This document shows, in pieces, positions 45,197 through 52,836 of a DNA stretch of 64,000 nucleotides. The stretch's first letter is position 1, and every line of letters begins with the position of its first letter. A model generated the notes under the pieces. The model was not told where the DNA came from and made no database searches. It saw only the letters and a list, made by a program, of their open reading frames with translations. The DNA is from Deinococcus sp. QL22 (GTDB lineage Bacteria; Deinococcota; Deinococci; Deinococcales; Deinococcaceae): contig NZ_CP097149.1 of NCBI RefSeq assembly GCF_023370075.1, positions 2,168,001 through 2,232,000 of the forward strand. Reading direction: 5' to 3'. Made by a program: the position numbers and the translations under genes.

Positions 45197-45354
45197 GATT
45201 CAGCGTGCGCCCGATCCTGTGACAGGATTCTGACAACCCTTCACCTGTCTGGGACTCCAGCAGCATCCAGCTCCGGTCCACTTTTTGCACGCTTCGGCAG
45301 GAGCATGTTTCTCCAACTGCCACAACGCCCCGCTCTGAGAAGGGCGGGGGTTTT
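45197..45354. repeat. Leader repeat of proline-rich family with R-B RNA-like element (best copy)
   Basis: From the peptide start outwards: GATTCAGCGTGCGCC, palindromic GATCCTGT-g-ACAGGATT, CTGACAACCC, CACCTGTCTGGGA, CAGCATCCAGCTCCGG, TCCACT, TTGCACGCTTCGGCAGGAGC, then CCCCGCTCT (45328-45336) - GAGA - AGGGCGGGG (45341-45349) with TTTT. The plus strand ends as a terminator; the minus strand leads into the peptide gene. Confidence 0.5.
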
Positions 45355-45357
45355 GTT

Positions 45358-45585
45358 TCAGGCCTGTTGGCGGCTTTCCTTCCAGAGCGCCCAGCCCTCT
45401 TGGATGACTTGCCCGATCCCACACACCATGACGATGGTGACGCCTCCCCAAGCAGCGACCCAGCCCCAATCTTGTCGAGTCATCGAATGCACAAGTTCGG
45501 TACTCAAAATCCAAACGAGCCACAGGAACAATGGGCAAGTGGCCAGCACAAAGACGATCAGTGCCCGGCTGAATTTGAGGCTCAT
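45358..45585 (-). CDS. Small two-helix membrane protein
   Basis: 75 residues from MSLKFSRALIVFVLATCPLFLWLVWIL (helix 1) and WGWVAAWGGVTIVMVCGIGQVIQ (helix 2), ending in a charged tail. No family recognised. The frame is open to 45624. It is convergent with the R-B element whose terminator ends 4 bases from its stop. Confidence 0.55.
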   Translation of the reverse strand: MSLKFSRALIVFVLATCPLFLWLVWILSTELVHSMTRQDWGWVAAWGGVTIVMVCGIGQVIQEGWALWKESRQQA

Positions 45586-45671
45586 CCTTTCCCTTGCCAT
45601 GGAGTACAAGCTAGCCCAAGTCACTGCGCGATAAGGAAAGAAATGCCCGCGCTAAAGCGGGCGGAGATGGA

Positions 45672-45782
45672 TCATCGTTTCTTTTGTTCCATCCTGGCAG
45701 CCCGGTAGAGCAGCGTCACTGACAGCAGCACGGTACTGACAAGCAAGCCGAGCACCGTCCATTGCACGGCGTCACTGCTCAT
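45672..45782 (-). CDS. Small single-span membrane protein (SDAVQW family, copy 2, 36 aa)
   Basis: MSSDAVQWTVLGLLVSTVLL continues with SVTLLYRAARMEQKKR and TGA. The first 29 residues differ from copy 1 (42730-42888) at only two or three positions, whereas the tails differ. Too short for default gene callers. One membrane helix with a basic C-terminus, as in small regulatory or type I toxin-like membrane peptides; that resemblance is only structural. Confidence 0.55.
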   Translation of the reverse strand: MSSDAVQWTVLGLLVSTVLLSVTLLYRAARMEQKKR

Positions 45783-45870
45783 GCCTGCTCCAAGGGTTCC
45801 AGTTCCGCTTTAAGCGTGTCAGTACGGCAGTCCAGCGGCGCACGCAGAGCAGCAAGCTTACGCCCCGCTC

Positions 45871-45942
45871 TCACCCGCCTTTACCGCCACTGGTGTCTGG
45901 CTCAGGTACCGGGGGCGGCGGGGTTGGCTTTTCTTTTGGCAT
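45871..45942 (-). CDS. Tiny proline-rich peptide, MPKDKP family member 5 (23 aa)
   Basis: Reads MPKEKPTPPPPVPEPD then TSGGKGG and TGA. Upstream leader TTGTCAGGATCTGGAAAG...ATGCACGCTGGATC is a more diverged family copy. It lies 71 bases upstream of the copy-2 membrane peptide gene's region in a cluster of tiny genes. Confidence 0.5.
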   Translation of the reverse strand: MPKEKPTPPPPVPEPDTSGGKGG

Positions 45943-46020
45943 GATCCAGCGTGCATCTGAACCTCTTTCCAGATCCTGACAACCAACATCTCCCTATTGC
46001 TGCCGTGTTATAGCGTCGCT

Positions 46021-46215
46021 TTAGCGGTGTTCTGGGCACGGCTCCACAAATTCCACGTCCAGCCAGAACGCGGCATCATCTTCCAGCACGTCCCCTTCCT
46101 CATCACCCATCAATTCTTGCCACACGTTCCAAGTCTCGCTTTGTACCCCAGGATGACAGCCAAGATAATCGGCCAGTTCGAGGCGCAGAGTCGGGTCTGG
46201 CCCGTCATGCGTCAA
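46021..46215 (-). CDS. Acidic small protein (VELADLL/LDVEFVEP family), start codon uncertain
   Basis: 64 residues from TTG 46215: THDGPDPTLRLELADYLGCHPG and ending WLDVEFVEPCPEHR; strongly acidic. The family homology continues upstream in frame (IHPRDLTPVELADLLDAAYRQ, to about 46287), where a decayed relative has ATG but this copy has ATA. Either a start was lost or a rare codon is used. Related fragments lie at 33.7-34.0, 43.8, 46.45 and 51.2 kb. A T2 hairpin stands directly before the extended frame. Confidence 0.55.
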   Translation of the reverse strand: MTHDGPDPTLRLELADYLGCHPGVQSETWNVWQELMGDEEGDVLEDDAAFWLDVEFVEPCPEHR

Positions 46216-46315
46216 CCCCCGATCTTGGCGGTAGGCGGCGTCGAGCAGGTCAGCGAGTTCGACAGGCGTCAGATCACGCGGATGTATGGCATAGGCTGAG
46301 GGTAAAACAAAAAAC

Positions 46316-46349
46316 GCCCCCGCCTGCCAGCCGAAGCTGAGGCGAGGGC
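46316..46349 (-). terminator. T2-family hairpin upstream of the acidic small protein
   Basis: GCCCCCGCCT (46316-46325) and AGGCGAGGGC (46340-46349), with TTTTTTGTTTT following on the minus strand. It would stop minus-strand transcription just before the acidic protein frame; a similar arrangement is seen at 51.29 kb. Confidence 0.7.
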
Positions 46350-46417
46350 CTTTCGCCGGAGTAGACCGGGAGTGAGGGGAACAGACGCTTAAAGGCCGTC
46401 TCGATCAGCTGCAGCGC

Positions 46418-46514
46418 CCCGCTCTGAGAAGGGCGGGTTTTTGTTGCGTGCTCAGCAGTGTTCTGAGCGGTTCCACGAACTCCACGTCCAGCCAGTATTC
46501 GTCCACGTCATCTC
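46418..46514. repeat. R-B terminator copy and fragment of the acidic protein family
   Basis: CCCGCTCT-GAGA-AGGGCGGG (46418-46437) plus TTTTT, identical to the R-B terminator at 37.75 kb. Right of it, the minus strand 46514-46448 encodes DDVDEYWLDVEFVEP, the C-terminal end of the acidic small protein family. Confidence 0.5.
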
Positions 46515-46540
46515 AGCGGGAAGCATGACTGCTCTTAGCG

Positions 46541-47194
46541 CTAACGAATGACTTTGGACGCGGAAACGAACGTCATAACACCCTGAGATGGTAAGCGCTG
46601 TGATTTACCCCGGAAACTGCGCCGGGACACCAGATCGAACTCCACGGCCTGATACGGAGTTCCGCCAGTGGCCGCAGTCGGTGTGGCGCTGAATGTAGAG
46701 GTACCCATCATCCCAATACGGAAGGCGGCAACCTCAAGGTAATCCCCCACGAGGCGGCGGCTGATCACCAGATCACACCGTGTGGCGCGAATCAACGCAC
46801 GCTGAGTGTTATTCGCAGTGTCTGTCGCCACGCGCAACCACTCCGAGACAATCGCCCCGGTGAGGTTCGCACGCGGAACAGTGACGTACGCGACCTGCGA
46901 CACCACGCACCCCGGCACCTTGATCGTAAGGGTCAGGGATTGCACACCGCCCAGAATGCCTGTCCACAACGGAACATCCAGCGAGTCTGAAATCACGTGC
47001 GTCTGCCGCACATCATCCGCAACCAGCGCCGCGACGCTCTGCAGATCTTCAATCCGGGCGGCCTGATTGACGGTGACGTCTGTGACCTGCTGTGAGGAGG
47101 TCATCAACTGAAAAGCAGCGAGGCTGATCACGGTGGCAACGGCCATAGCGATCAGCACTTCCAAGAGCGTGAAGCCTGTAGTGGGGGAATTCAT
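46541..47194 (-). CDS. PilW/PulJ-like minor pseudopilin
   Basis: 217 residues from MNSPTTG-FTLLEVLIAMAVATVISLAAFQLM: prepilin cleavage after Gly, Glu5 present. The long C-terminal globular part is of GspJ/PilW size. Its ATG overlaps the stop of the upstream pseudopilin (ATGA at 47194-47191), the last of four overlapping genes. Minor pseudopilins form the tip complex that primes pilus assembly and, in Thermus, are needed for DNA uptake. Confidence 0.88.
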   Translation of the reverse strand: MNSPTTGFTLLEVLIAMAVATVISLAAFQLMTSSQQVTDVTVNQAARIEDLQSVAALVADDVRQTHVISDSLDVPLWTGILGGVQSLTLTIKVPGCVVSQVAYVTVPRANLTGAIVSEWLRVATDTANNTQRALIRATRCDLVISRRLVGDYLEVAAFRIGMMGTSTFSATPTAATGGTPYQAVEFDLVSRRSFRGKSQRLPSQGVMTFVSASKVIR

Positions 47195-47631
47195 GGCCGC
47201 CCCAGATTCAGTGCTGTGACGTACGCGGCCTGCGCTCCGGCCTTCTTGTACCGCACAATTATTTTCACGAGCGGCGCGGCAGTGGTGGTGGCTGACCCGG
47301 CATACAGGGGGGCGTTGGTACTCACCGTAATCCCGCAGGTATCTAGGCCCGTGGTGATGTCGGTTGTGCACACCTGCAGTTCGTGGGTGTACTTGGTCAC
47401 TACAGGCACGGACGGAAGGTTGCTGACGTTCCCGAAAGTCGCAGGGGTACTCCACAGGTTGCTGACGCGTTCGAGGTACGCCGCTGATGCCTGTGAGGTG
47501 TCCAACTGGCGTCGCGAGAGGCCGTTGACCTGCAACCCCGACACGAGGGCGGTGCTGGCAATCACGACGATGCCGAGAATGGCGATGGAGACCAGCACCT
47601 CAATGATGGTGAACCCGTCACGTCGCATCAT
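47191..47631 (-). CDS. PilV/GspI-like minor pseudopilin
   Basis: 146 residues, MMRRDG-FTIIEVLVSIAILGIVVIASTALVSGLQVNG. Two Cys (LQVCTTDI, DTCGITVS) may pair. The start ATGATG overlaps the stop of the GspH-like gene (either Met possible). The middle member of the overlapping operon. Confidence 0.88.
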   Translation of the reverse strand: MMRRDGFTIIEVLVSIAILGIVVIASTALVSGLQVNGLSRRQLDTSQASAAYLERVSNLWSTPATFGNVSNLPSVPVVTKYTHELQVCTTDITTGLDTCGITVSTNAPLYAGSATTTAAPLVKIIVRYKKAGAQAAYVTALNLGRP

Positions 47632-48059
47632 TCAAGACTCACCATCCCAAGGGGCCCGCGCACCATCAGCGTGCGCTCACGCGATCCATGCGAGAACTTT
47701 AGGGAGAAGTCGTTGCTCAGGCGACCGAAGGGCGCATTGAGCGTGAACTGTGCGGGACAGGGCGAAGTCTGGCACTTCAGCACGGGGGGCTTCATAAACG
47801 CGACTTGACGCAGCAGCACCGCGCCGCGCTTCACCTGCATGGTGTTGCCGGAGATGATGACGGTAGCGTTGGTGTTGTGACGCCTGACCTGGGCCACGGC
47901 GTACCGGAAACTGCCTGCGGCCTCCTGAGCTTCCTGCTGCATCTGCAAGGAACGCTGATACCCCATCAGTGAGGGGGCCATGATGGCCGCGAAAATGCCG
48001 ATGATTGCGAGAACCACCAGAATCTCAATCAGGGTAAATCCTTGCTGACGTACTTTCAC
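47628..48059 (-). CDS. GspH/FimT-like minor pseudopilin
   Basis: 143 residues from GTG, MKVRQQG-FTLIEILVVLAIIGIFAAIMAPSL, followed by the GspH-type strand-rich region (VAQVRRHNTNATVIIS) and two Cys (LKCQTSPCPAQ). Its GTG overlaps the stop of the PilX/ComZ-like gene (GTGA). Similar to Thermus PilA2-type proteins by position and type. Confidence 0.88.
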   Translation of the reverse strand: MKVRQQGFTLIEILVVLAIIGIFAAIMAPSLMGYQRSLQMQQEAQEAAGSFRYAVAQVRRHNTNATVIISGNTMQVKRGAVLLRQVAFMKPPVLKCQTSPCPAQFTLNAPFGRLSNDFSLKFSHGSRERTLMVRGPLGMVSLE

Positions 48060-49576
48060 TGTCCGACCTCCTGCCAGTTCTCACCGTTCACGAGCATGTC
48101 AAGGCGGCGGTAGGTTAGCACCTGATCAATGTACATAGTCTTGACAGCCGCCATGATGCTCGCGTCATAGCACAGTTTAGGGTTTTTCTTCAGTCCGTCT
48201 TCAATTTGGGTATCCGCACAGTCAATATTGAAGTTCCCTGTACCCCGCAGGTCAAGTCCACCCTGCCCGTTGTCGATGATGACCGACCCGGCGAAACCGA
48301 CGTTGGACGCGACCTTCACGTTGGTATTGTTGTCACCAAGTACGTACAGCAGACCACGGAAGGAGGCCTTTGTAGGAAGGTCAATATCGATGCTGCTCTT
48401 CCCACGGGCGTCGACAATGATCATCTGCGGATTCGGGCACTCGCGCAAGTTGACCATGCTGCTGCTGAGCTTAAGCCACTGCGTAGGCGGTGTGCACACA
48501 GCGGTGCCAGTCGTGTTGTACATGCCGGGGTACGCTTGGTTGAGCAGTTGGAAGCGCGCTTCAAGGTCTGCTTTGGACATCCCGGCCACAAGGTTGAACA
48601 AACCGTTGGAGGAAAGGGTGTAACGCTCGCAGGCGTAAATGGTGCACGCTGAGGAGACGTTGCTGCTGACGTTGCTGAAACTGGAGTCAGGCGGAATGAG
48701 CAGGGCAGGGACGTCAGCGCGTTCCTGCATCTCAATGTTCCCTGAGGCATTGAAGGTGCGGCGAGTACCTGACCCGTTGCTCAGCCGGATGAAGTCGCTA
48801 ATTACCGTGAGCTTGACTTCGCCAGTCTGACGGTTGATAGATTCAACCATGTAGCGTTCCTCACTGGTAGACCCTGCGGCGACCTGTGTGGGGCGCACCA
48901 TCTTGCCGACCTCAAACGCCTGCGGCACGGTGCCAACGTACTTCAGGGTGTAACGATCAGGGTCTGTGGCGGACTTCGTACATGCGTTGGCACCCGCTAA
49001 AGAGGGAGGGCAGGTGAAATTGTGACGGATGAGGGAGACCGCGTTGTCCCCCGCGACGGGCGCTGCGCCGTTGATGCTGGAGTTGCCCGTCACCGTCAGG
49101 GCTGCTGGGGCATTGCCGACCATGGGGTGCAGGGGGTCAGTCTCGCTCAGGAGTTTGATGGCAAAGGAGGTCTGAATGCGCCGGGTGCTGCCGTCCGCAG
49201 GCCCGTAGCCCTGCGCGGTCAGCACCAGCATGGTCTGAGTGCCATTCAGGGCGGTACCGCTCTGAACCTGGTAGCGTCCCGCGCCCGCAGTCTGACCGGA
49301 CATGGTGCCGAGCTGAGTCACGAGCCACTGCGCAGCAAGTTGATCGTTGACGATATTGGCGGGAAGACGCTGGCCCATCAGACCCCGGATGTTTCGGGCG
49401 GCACGTTCTACACCAGATTGCGCCTGGTAGAATGCCTGGGATTTCTGTGCTTCATTGCGAGTGGAACGCATGGCCCCCATGGAAACCTGCGTGGTGATCA
49501 GCACCATGATCATGATGACGGCACTCAACATCATGACGGTGATCAGCACGTAACCTTCTGTACGCCTATGGTTCAT
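48056..49576 (-). CDS. PilX/ComZ-like large pseudopilin
   Basis: 506 residues: MNHRRTEGYVLITVMMLSAVIMIMVLITTQVSMGAMRS is a PilX-type N-terminal helix, then a long beta-rich region with several Cys (NFTCPPSLAGANACTKS, SSACTIYACERYT, CADTQ) that may form disulfides, and a right-handed repeat-like C-terminal part (NVKVASNVGFAGSVIIDNG). Size and operon position resemble Thermus ComZ, a transformation protein. The frame is open to 49603. First gene of the four, apart from a possible 48-codon gene upstream. Confidence 0.82.
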   Translation of the reverse strand: MNHRRTEGYVLITVMMLSAVIMIMVLITTQVSMGAMRSTRNEAQKSQAFYQAQSGVERAARNIRGLMGQRLPANIVNDQLAAQWLVTQLGTMSGQTAGAGRYQVQSGTALNGTQTMLVLTAQGYGPADGSTRRIQTSFAIKLLSETDPLHPMVGNAPAALTVTGNSSINGAAPVAGDNAVSLIRHNFTCPPSLAGANACTKSATDPDRYTLKYVGTVPQAFEVGKMVRPTQVAAGSTSEERYMVESINRQTGEVKLTVISDFIRLSNGSGTRRTFNASGNIEMQERADVPALLIPPDSSFSNVSSNVSSACTIYACERYTLSSNGLFNLVAGMSKADLEARFQLLNQAYPGMYNTTGTAVCTPPTQWLKLSSSMVNLRECPNPQMIIVDARGKSSIDIDLPTKASFRGLLYVLGDNNTNVKVASNVGFAGSVIIDNGQGGLDLRGTGNFNIDCADTQIEDGLKKNPKLCYDASIMAAVKTMYIDQVLTYRRLDMLVNGENWQEVGQ

Positions 49577-49599
49577 CCAAACATTGTGCGCTTTAAGCG

Positions 49600-49746
49600 T
49601 CAAATCGCGCAGACACCCGATTGACTGCCCCCGATTGGGGGCATCACGGCCACAATCGTGAAGCTGCTGTTGTGCCCGTTCTTCAAGGTATTAGTCTTGG
49701 CCTTGCCGACCACGAGGTCACCAGTGCGGAAACTGGCGAGGGCCAT
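49600..49746 (-). CDS. Possible 48-residue gene upstream of the pseudopilin operon
   Basis: MALASFRTGDLVVGKAKTNT continues to NGHNSSFTIVAVMPPIGGSQSG and TGA at 49600, 24 bases before the ComZ-like ATG. No signal or membrane helix; small basic beta-rich protein. TATGCT, 5 bases before the ATG, could be the -10 box of a leaderless transcript for the whole operon. Unknown function, modest support. Confidence 0.4.
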   Translation of the reverse strand: MALASFRTGDLVVGKAKTNTLKNGHNSSFTIVAVMPPIGGSQSGVCAI

Positions 49747-49843
49747 GTCAAAGCATAGGCAAGTTTACGCCATTTGTCCTGAAGACTGACGGCTCAGTCG
49801 TCCGGAACTTTCGGGCCATCAGTGCAGCCTCTGGGGCAGGCAA

Positions 49844-50035
49844 ATGGACCGCACTATCGAAGCGAGCGGCCTAGATCACACGGAAATCGCCCACCGCTTG
49901 GGTATCAGGCGCTCTGTAGTTGCACATATGGTGGATCTCTTTTTCTGGGGACACAACTTGAGTACGGTACGCCGCTTAGCCAGGGAGTTGGAGCTTGAGG
50001 TAGAACTGAAATTACAGGTTCCGGCTCCAAAGTGA
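49844..50035 (+). CDS. Small HTH (XRE-like) regulator
   Basis: 63 residues: the helix-turn-helix SGLDHTEIAHRLGIRRSVVAHMV is followed by NLSTVRRLARELELEVELKL, the standard end of small XRE-type antitoxin/regulator proteins. It is divergent from the pseudopilin operon and so might control it. No toxin gene is adjacent. A T2 hairpin follows 7 bases after its stop. Confidence 0.8.
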   Translation: MDRTIEASGLDHTEIAHRLGIRRSVVAHMVDLFFWGHNLSTVRRLARELELEVELKLQVPAPK

Positions 50036-50041
50036 AAAAGC

Positions 50042-50075
50042 GCCCCCGCCTGCCAGCCGAAGCTGAGGCGGGGGC
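50042..50075 (+). terminator. T2-family hairpin after the HTH gene
   Basis: GCCCCCGCCT (50042-50051) and AGGCGGGGGC (50066-50075) enclose GCCAGCCGAAGCTG. Typical T2 copy; no U tract on the plus strand, A run on its left. Confidence 0.7.
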
Positions 50076-50152
50076 AAGCTGTGGATGGGGGCCACCCAAC
50101 TGCGGAAGAGCGCCACCCTACCTGTGCTGCCCCTGAGTGTGGACGCCGCCAC

Positions 50153-50548
50153 TCAAAGCGTCAGTAAGGTCTGAACAAGCTGTTGATACCCCGCGAGCTC
50201 CCGAGGTTTCTCGAGATACGCCACCGCGCCGTGCTGGAGCACCGCTTGCACTTCTGCGGGATGGGCGTGACTGCTCCAGCAGACCACCCGGACTGGGGCT
50301 GGCGCGTGCAGCCGCAATTGCGTCAAAATCTCCAAACCCGTCTGTCCGGGCAAATGCAAATCCAAGACCACGATGTGTGGGGGCTCCAGGGATTGGCAAG
50401 AGGCGACACCACTGGCCCCGTCCGAGACCGCCTGCACCTCAACGTCAGGTGCATAGTCTTCAAAGGCGAGGCCCAAGAGCAGCGCGTCTTCCACACAGTC
50501 CTCAATGATCAACACCCGGTGGACTGCAGGAGCGGTCACAAGTCCCAC
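50153..50548 (-). CDS. Single-domain response regulator
   Basis: 131 residues: VLIIEDCVEDALLLGLAF (acidic pair), phospho-acceptor D63 in IVVLDLHLPGQTGLEIL, Ser/Thr region CWSSHAHPAEV and Lys in VAYLEKP. No output domain. It differs from the two Rcp1-like proteins nearby. A cognate kinase may be the GAF kinase at 38.9 kb, 9 kb away; that is inference. Confidence 0.88.
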   Translation of the reverse strand: MGLVTAPAVHRVLIIEDCVEDALLLGLAFEDYAPDVEVQAVSDGASGVASCQSLEPPHIVVLDLHLPGQTGLEILTQLRLHAPAPVRVVCWSSHAHPAEVQAVLQHGAVAYLEKPRELAGYQQLVQTLLTL

Positions 50549-50709
50549 TCCCAGGTGTTGATCGACATATGGTTCAGCTTAGCGGGCGCAGCTCACTGCA
50601 GCACTTCATACAGAGATCATCTCTGGCCAAGCGATGAAGCGGGGTTAAGTCCAGAAATCAATGAAGGTCTCGATTTTTTCGACGCAGCGCACCACCCTGC
50701 GGGCTGTGC

Positions 50710-51141
50710 TTAGGCTGGAGTGGGACGGTAAGGCAAGTGGGTACGGCTCCAGAAGAGGATAAAGGTCTCGATTTGCTCCAGAAACGTATGAAACTCCGGT
50801 GATTTGAGCAGGTAGGCACTGGCGTGGAGGGTATAGGCCTGGGTGACATCTTCAGGCGCGGGTGAGGTGCTGAACATCACCACCGGCACGACCCGCAGTT
50901 TCGGATCGGCTTTCAGGGTCGCGAGCACCTCAAAGCCGCTCATCCCCGGCATATTGATATCCAGCAGGATGACGTCCGGCAAGGCGGCGTTGGGGCCTTG
51001 GAAGCGGGTCAGGGCCTCCAGGCCACTCGGGGCAGTGGTCAGCGTGCAGAGCAACTCATCCGTGAGCGCGAAGGCTTCTTCGGCGAGCAGTCGTTCGGCA
51101 GGACTGTCGTCGATCAATAAGACCCGGAGCGCCCGGGTCAT
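50710..51141 (-). CDS. Rcp1-like single-domain response regulator (second copy)
   Basis: 143 residues from MTRALRVLLIDDSPAERLLAEEAF; D61 in DVILLDINMPGMSGFEVL, FSTSPAPEDVTQAY, YLLKSPEF, and the C-terminal TFILFWSRTHLP which parallels LVAFWTKNRLL in the regulator at 41374. The two are clear paralogues. Upstream frame to 51189 is open, but the family starts at 51141. Confidence 0.9.
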   Translation of the reverse strand: MTRALRVLLIDDSPAERLLAEEAFALTDELLCTLTTAPSGLEALTRFQGPNAALPDVILLDINMPGMSGFEVLATLKADPKLRVVPVVMFSTSPAPEDVTQAYTLHASAYLLKSPEFHTFLEQIETFILFWSRTHLPYRPTPA

Positions 51142-51204
51142 GGGGAGCGCTGCCTGTGCAGCGGGGCGGGCTGAGAAACCATAGGGCATTCACTGTACCC
51201 CGGC

Positions 51205-51325
51205 AAAAACGTCTGAACGAGCAGGCCAGCGAGTTCCACAGGCTTCAGACCACGCGGATGTAGAGCAAAGGCCAAGGGTAAAACAAAAAACGCCCCCGCC
51301 TGCCAGCCGAAGCTGGGGCGGGGGC
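51205..51325 (-). repeat. Acidic-protein N-terminal fragment with its T2 hairpin
   Basis: T2 arms GCCCCCGCC (51292-51300) / GGCGGGGGC (51317-51325) are followed on the minus strand by TTTTTTGTTTTACCCT and then a frame LHPRGLKPVELAGLL, the counterpart of IHPRDLTPVELADLL at 46.28 kb. Only the N-terminal part remains. Confidence 0.5.
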
Positions 51326-51352
51326 AATTTGTCGGAGGAGTCCGGTGTTCTA

Positions 51353-52528
51353 GTGGACAGCCACAGGCATGTCATGGGTTAGAGTTAGGGATGGGACGAC
51401 AGAAGCAGTGGGTCGTGAAGTTGAGTGACGAAGAGCGCCAACAGCTGACAGATATGACGCGCAAAGGCGTGCACAGTGCGCGGGTCATGACCCGCGCACG
51501 CCTGCTGTTACTGAGCGATCAAGGGCTCTTGGATCAGGATGTCGCGGAGCGTCAGAGCGTCAATGCTGCGACTGTGGCATCGATTCGCAGGAAATACGCT
51601 GAGGGCGGCCTGCAGGCCGCCCTGTACGAGAAAGCACGTCCCAAACAACTCCCCAAGTTAAATGCCCAGCAGACGGCAATCTTGATTGCCGAGGTCTGTT
51701 CGACTCCTGATGGTCGGGAGAAGTGGACGATGCAGCTCTTGGCTGATCGTCTCGTGACTTTAGGCGTGGTGGACAGCATCAGTGACGAAACCGTCCGACG
51801 CACACTGAAAAAAACGCGCTCAAACCGTGGCAAGTTCAAAGTTGGTGTGTCGCTCAGGTAGGCGCAGACTTCGTTTGGCGCATGGAAGCTGTTCTGGACA
51901 CCTATGCTCAGCCCTACGACGCTTCCCGGCCCGTCATCTGCTTTGATGAAAAGTCCTATCAATTGCTTGACCACGTGCACGATCCTCTGCCACCCGTGCC
52001 GGGTATCCCGGCACGGGTGGATCATGAGTACAAGCGGTGTGGCACGGTCAATTTCTTCGTAGCCTTCGAACCCCTGACGGGTCAACGTACGGTGACGATA
52101 ACCAAGCGGCGAGGAAATGCGGAGTTCGCAGCGCAACTCCAGGCTCTGGAGTTGCGCTATCCCCAAGCAGAGAAGATCACGCTCGTCCTAGATCAGCTGT
52201 CGACACACAGCCCAGCGGCGTTGTATCAACATCTTCCGGCAGAGGAAGCCCGGCGATTAACCCGCCGATTTGAGTGGATGTACACGCCCAAACATGCGTC
52301 TTGGCTGAATATGGCCGAACTCGAATGGTCGGCACTCCAACGTCAATGTCTCGGACAACGTCTCGCCAGCAAAGAGGTCGTCGAGCGTGAGATCCACGCC
52401 TGGGAAGCCGACCGCAATGCGCGGTCGGTACGCGTGAACTGGCAATTTGCGACACCGACTGCTCGGGAGAAGCTCAGACGGCACTATCCGGCACGAGAAT
52501 AACTACAGACATGCCTGTGGCTGTCCAC
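51353..52528 (+). mobile_element. IS630-family insertion sequence, complete, 1176 bp
   Basis: Perfect 21-bp terminal inverted repeats (51353-51373 and 52508-52528, starting GTGGACAGCCACAGGC) are flanked by TA on both sides (51351-51352, 52529-52530), the usual IS630/mariner target duplication. It carries one transposase split by a -1 frame change. Identical ends suggest recent movement. Confidence 0.93.
51391..52502 (+). CDS. IS630-family transposase made by -1 frameshift
   Basis: The first frame (51391-51861) holds the helix-turn-helix region VAERQSVNAATVASIRRKYAEGG and ends TVRRTLKK. At CTGAAAAAAACGCG a -1 slip on the A run continues as NALKPWQVQSWCVAQVGADFVWRM in the second frame, which has the DDE residues in VICFDEKSYQLL, ITLVLDQLSTHSP and PKHASWLNMAELEWS. 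The second frame runs to 52502. The A7 run makes programmed slippage likely. Confidence 0.92.
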
Positions 52529-52836
52529 TAGAGGTGACTGAACCCTGCCATCCAGCCACTTTCGCAAAAACCGTTCGGGTTTCCCCCTCCCCCTCCCCCC
52601 CAGCACGCCACCCCACTTGTAAGGTTTGAGTCAGAATCGCAGCTGCACGCTATGAGACGAAGATGAAGTTTGTGAGTCAAGCCCTCATGAGCGCCGTCCT
52701 GTTGTGACGCGATGACGTCTGCCGCCGTATCCGGGCACCTGGCACAGACCGAGCAAGTGGTGCGCCCACCGCAACTCCCCTCTGGCCACTCGTTGCCGTT
52801 CAATTCAGCTCCCTGGGGAGCTGAACAGGAGTTTGT

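Noticed and set aside
49844..50035. Toxin-antitoxin pair led by the HTH protein
   Set aside because: No small toxin-like gene lies next to it on the same strand; only a T2 hairpin and a response regulator follow.
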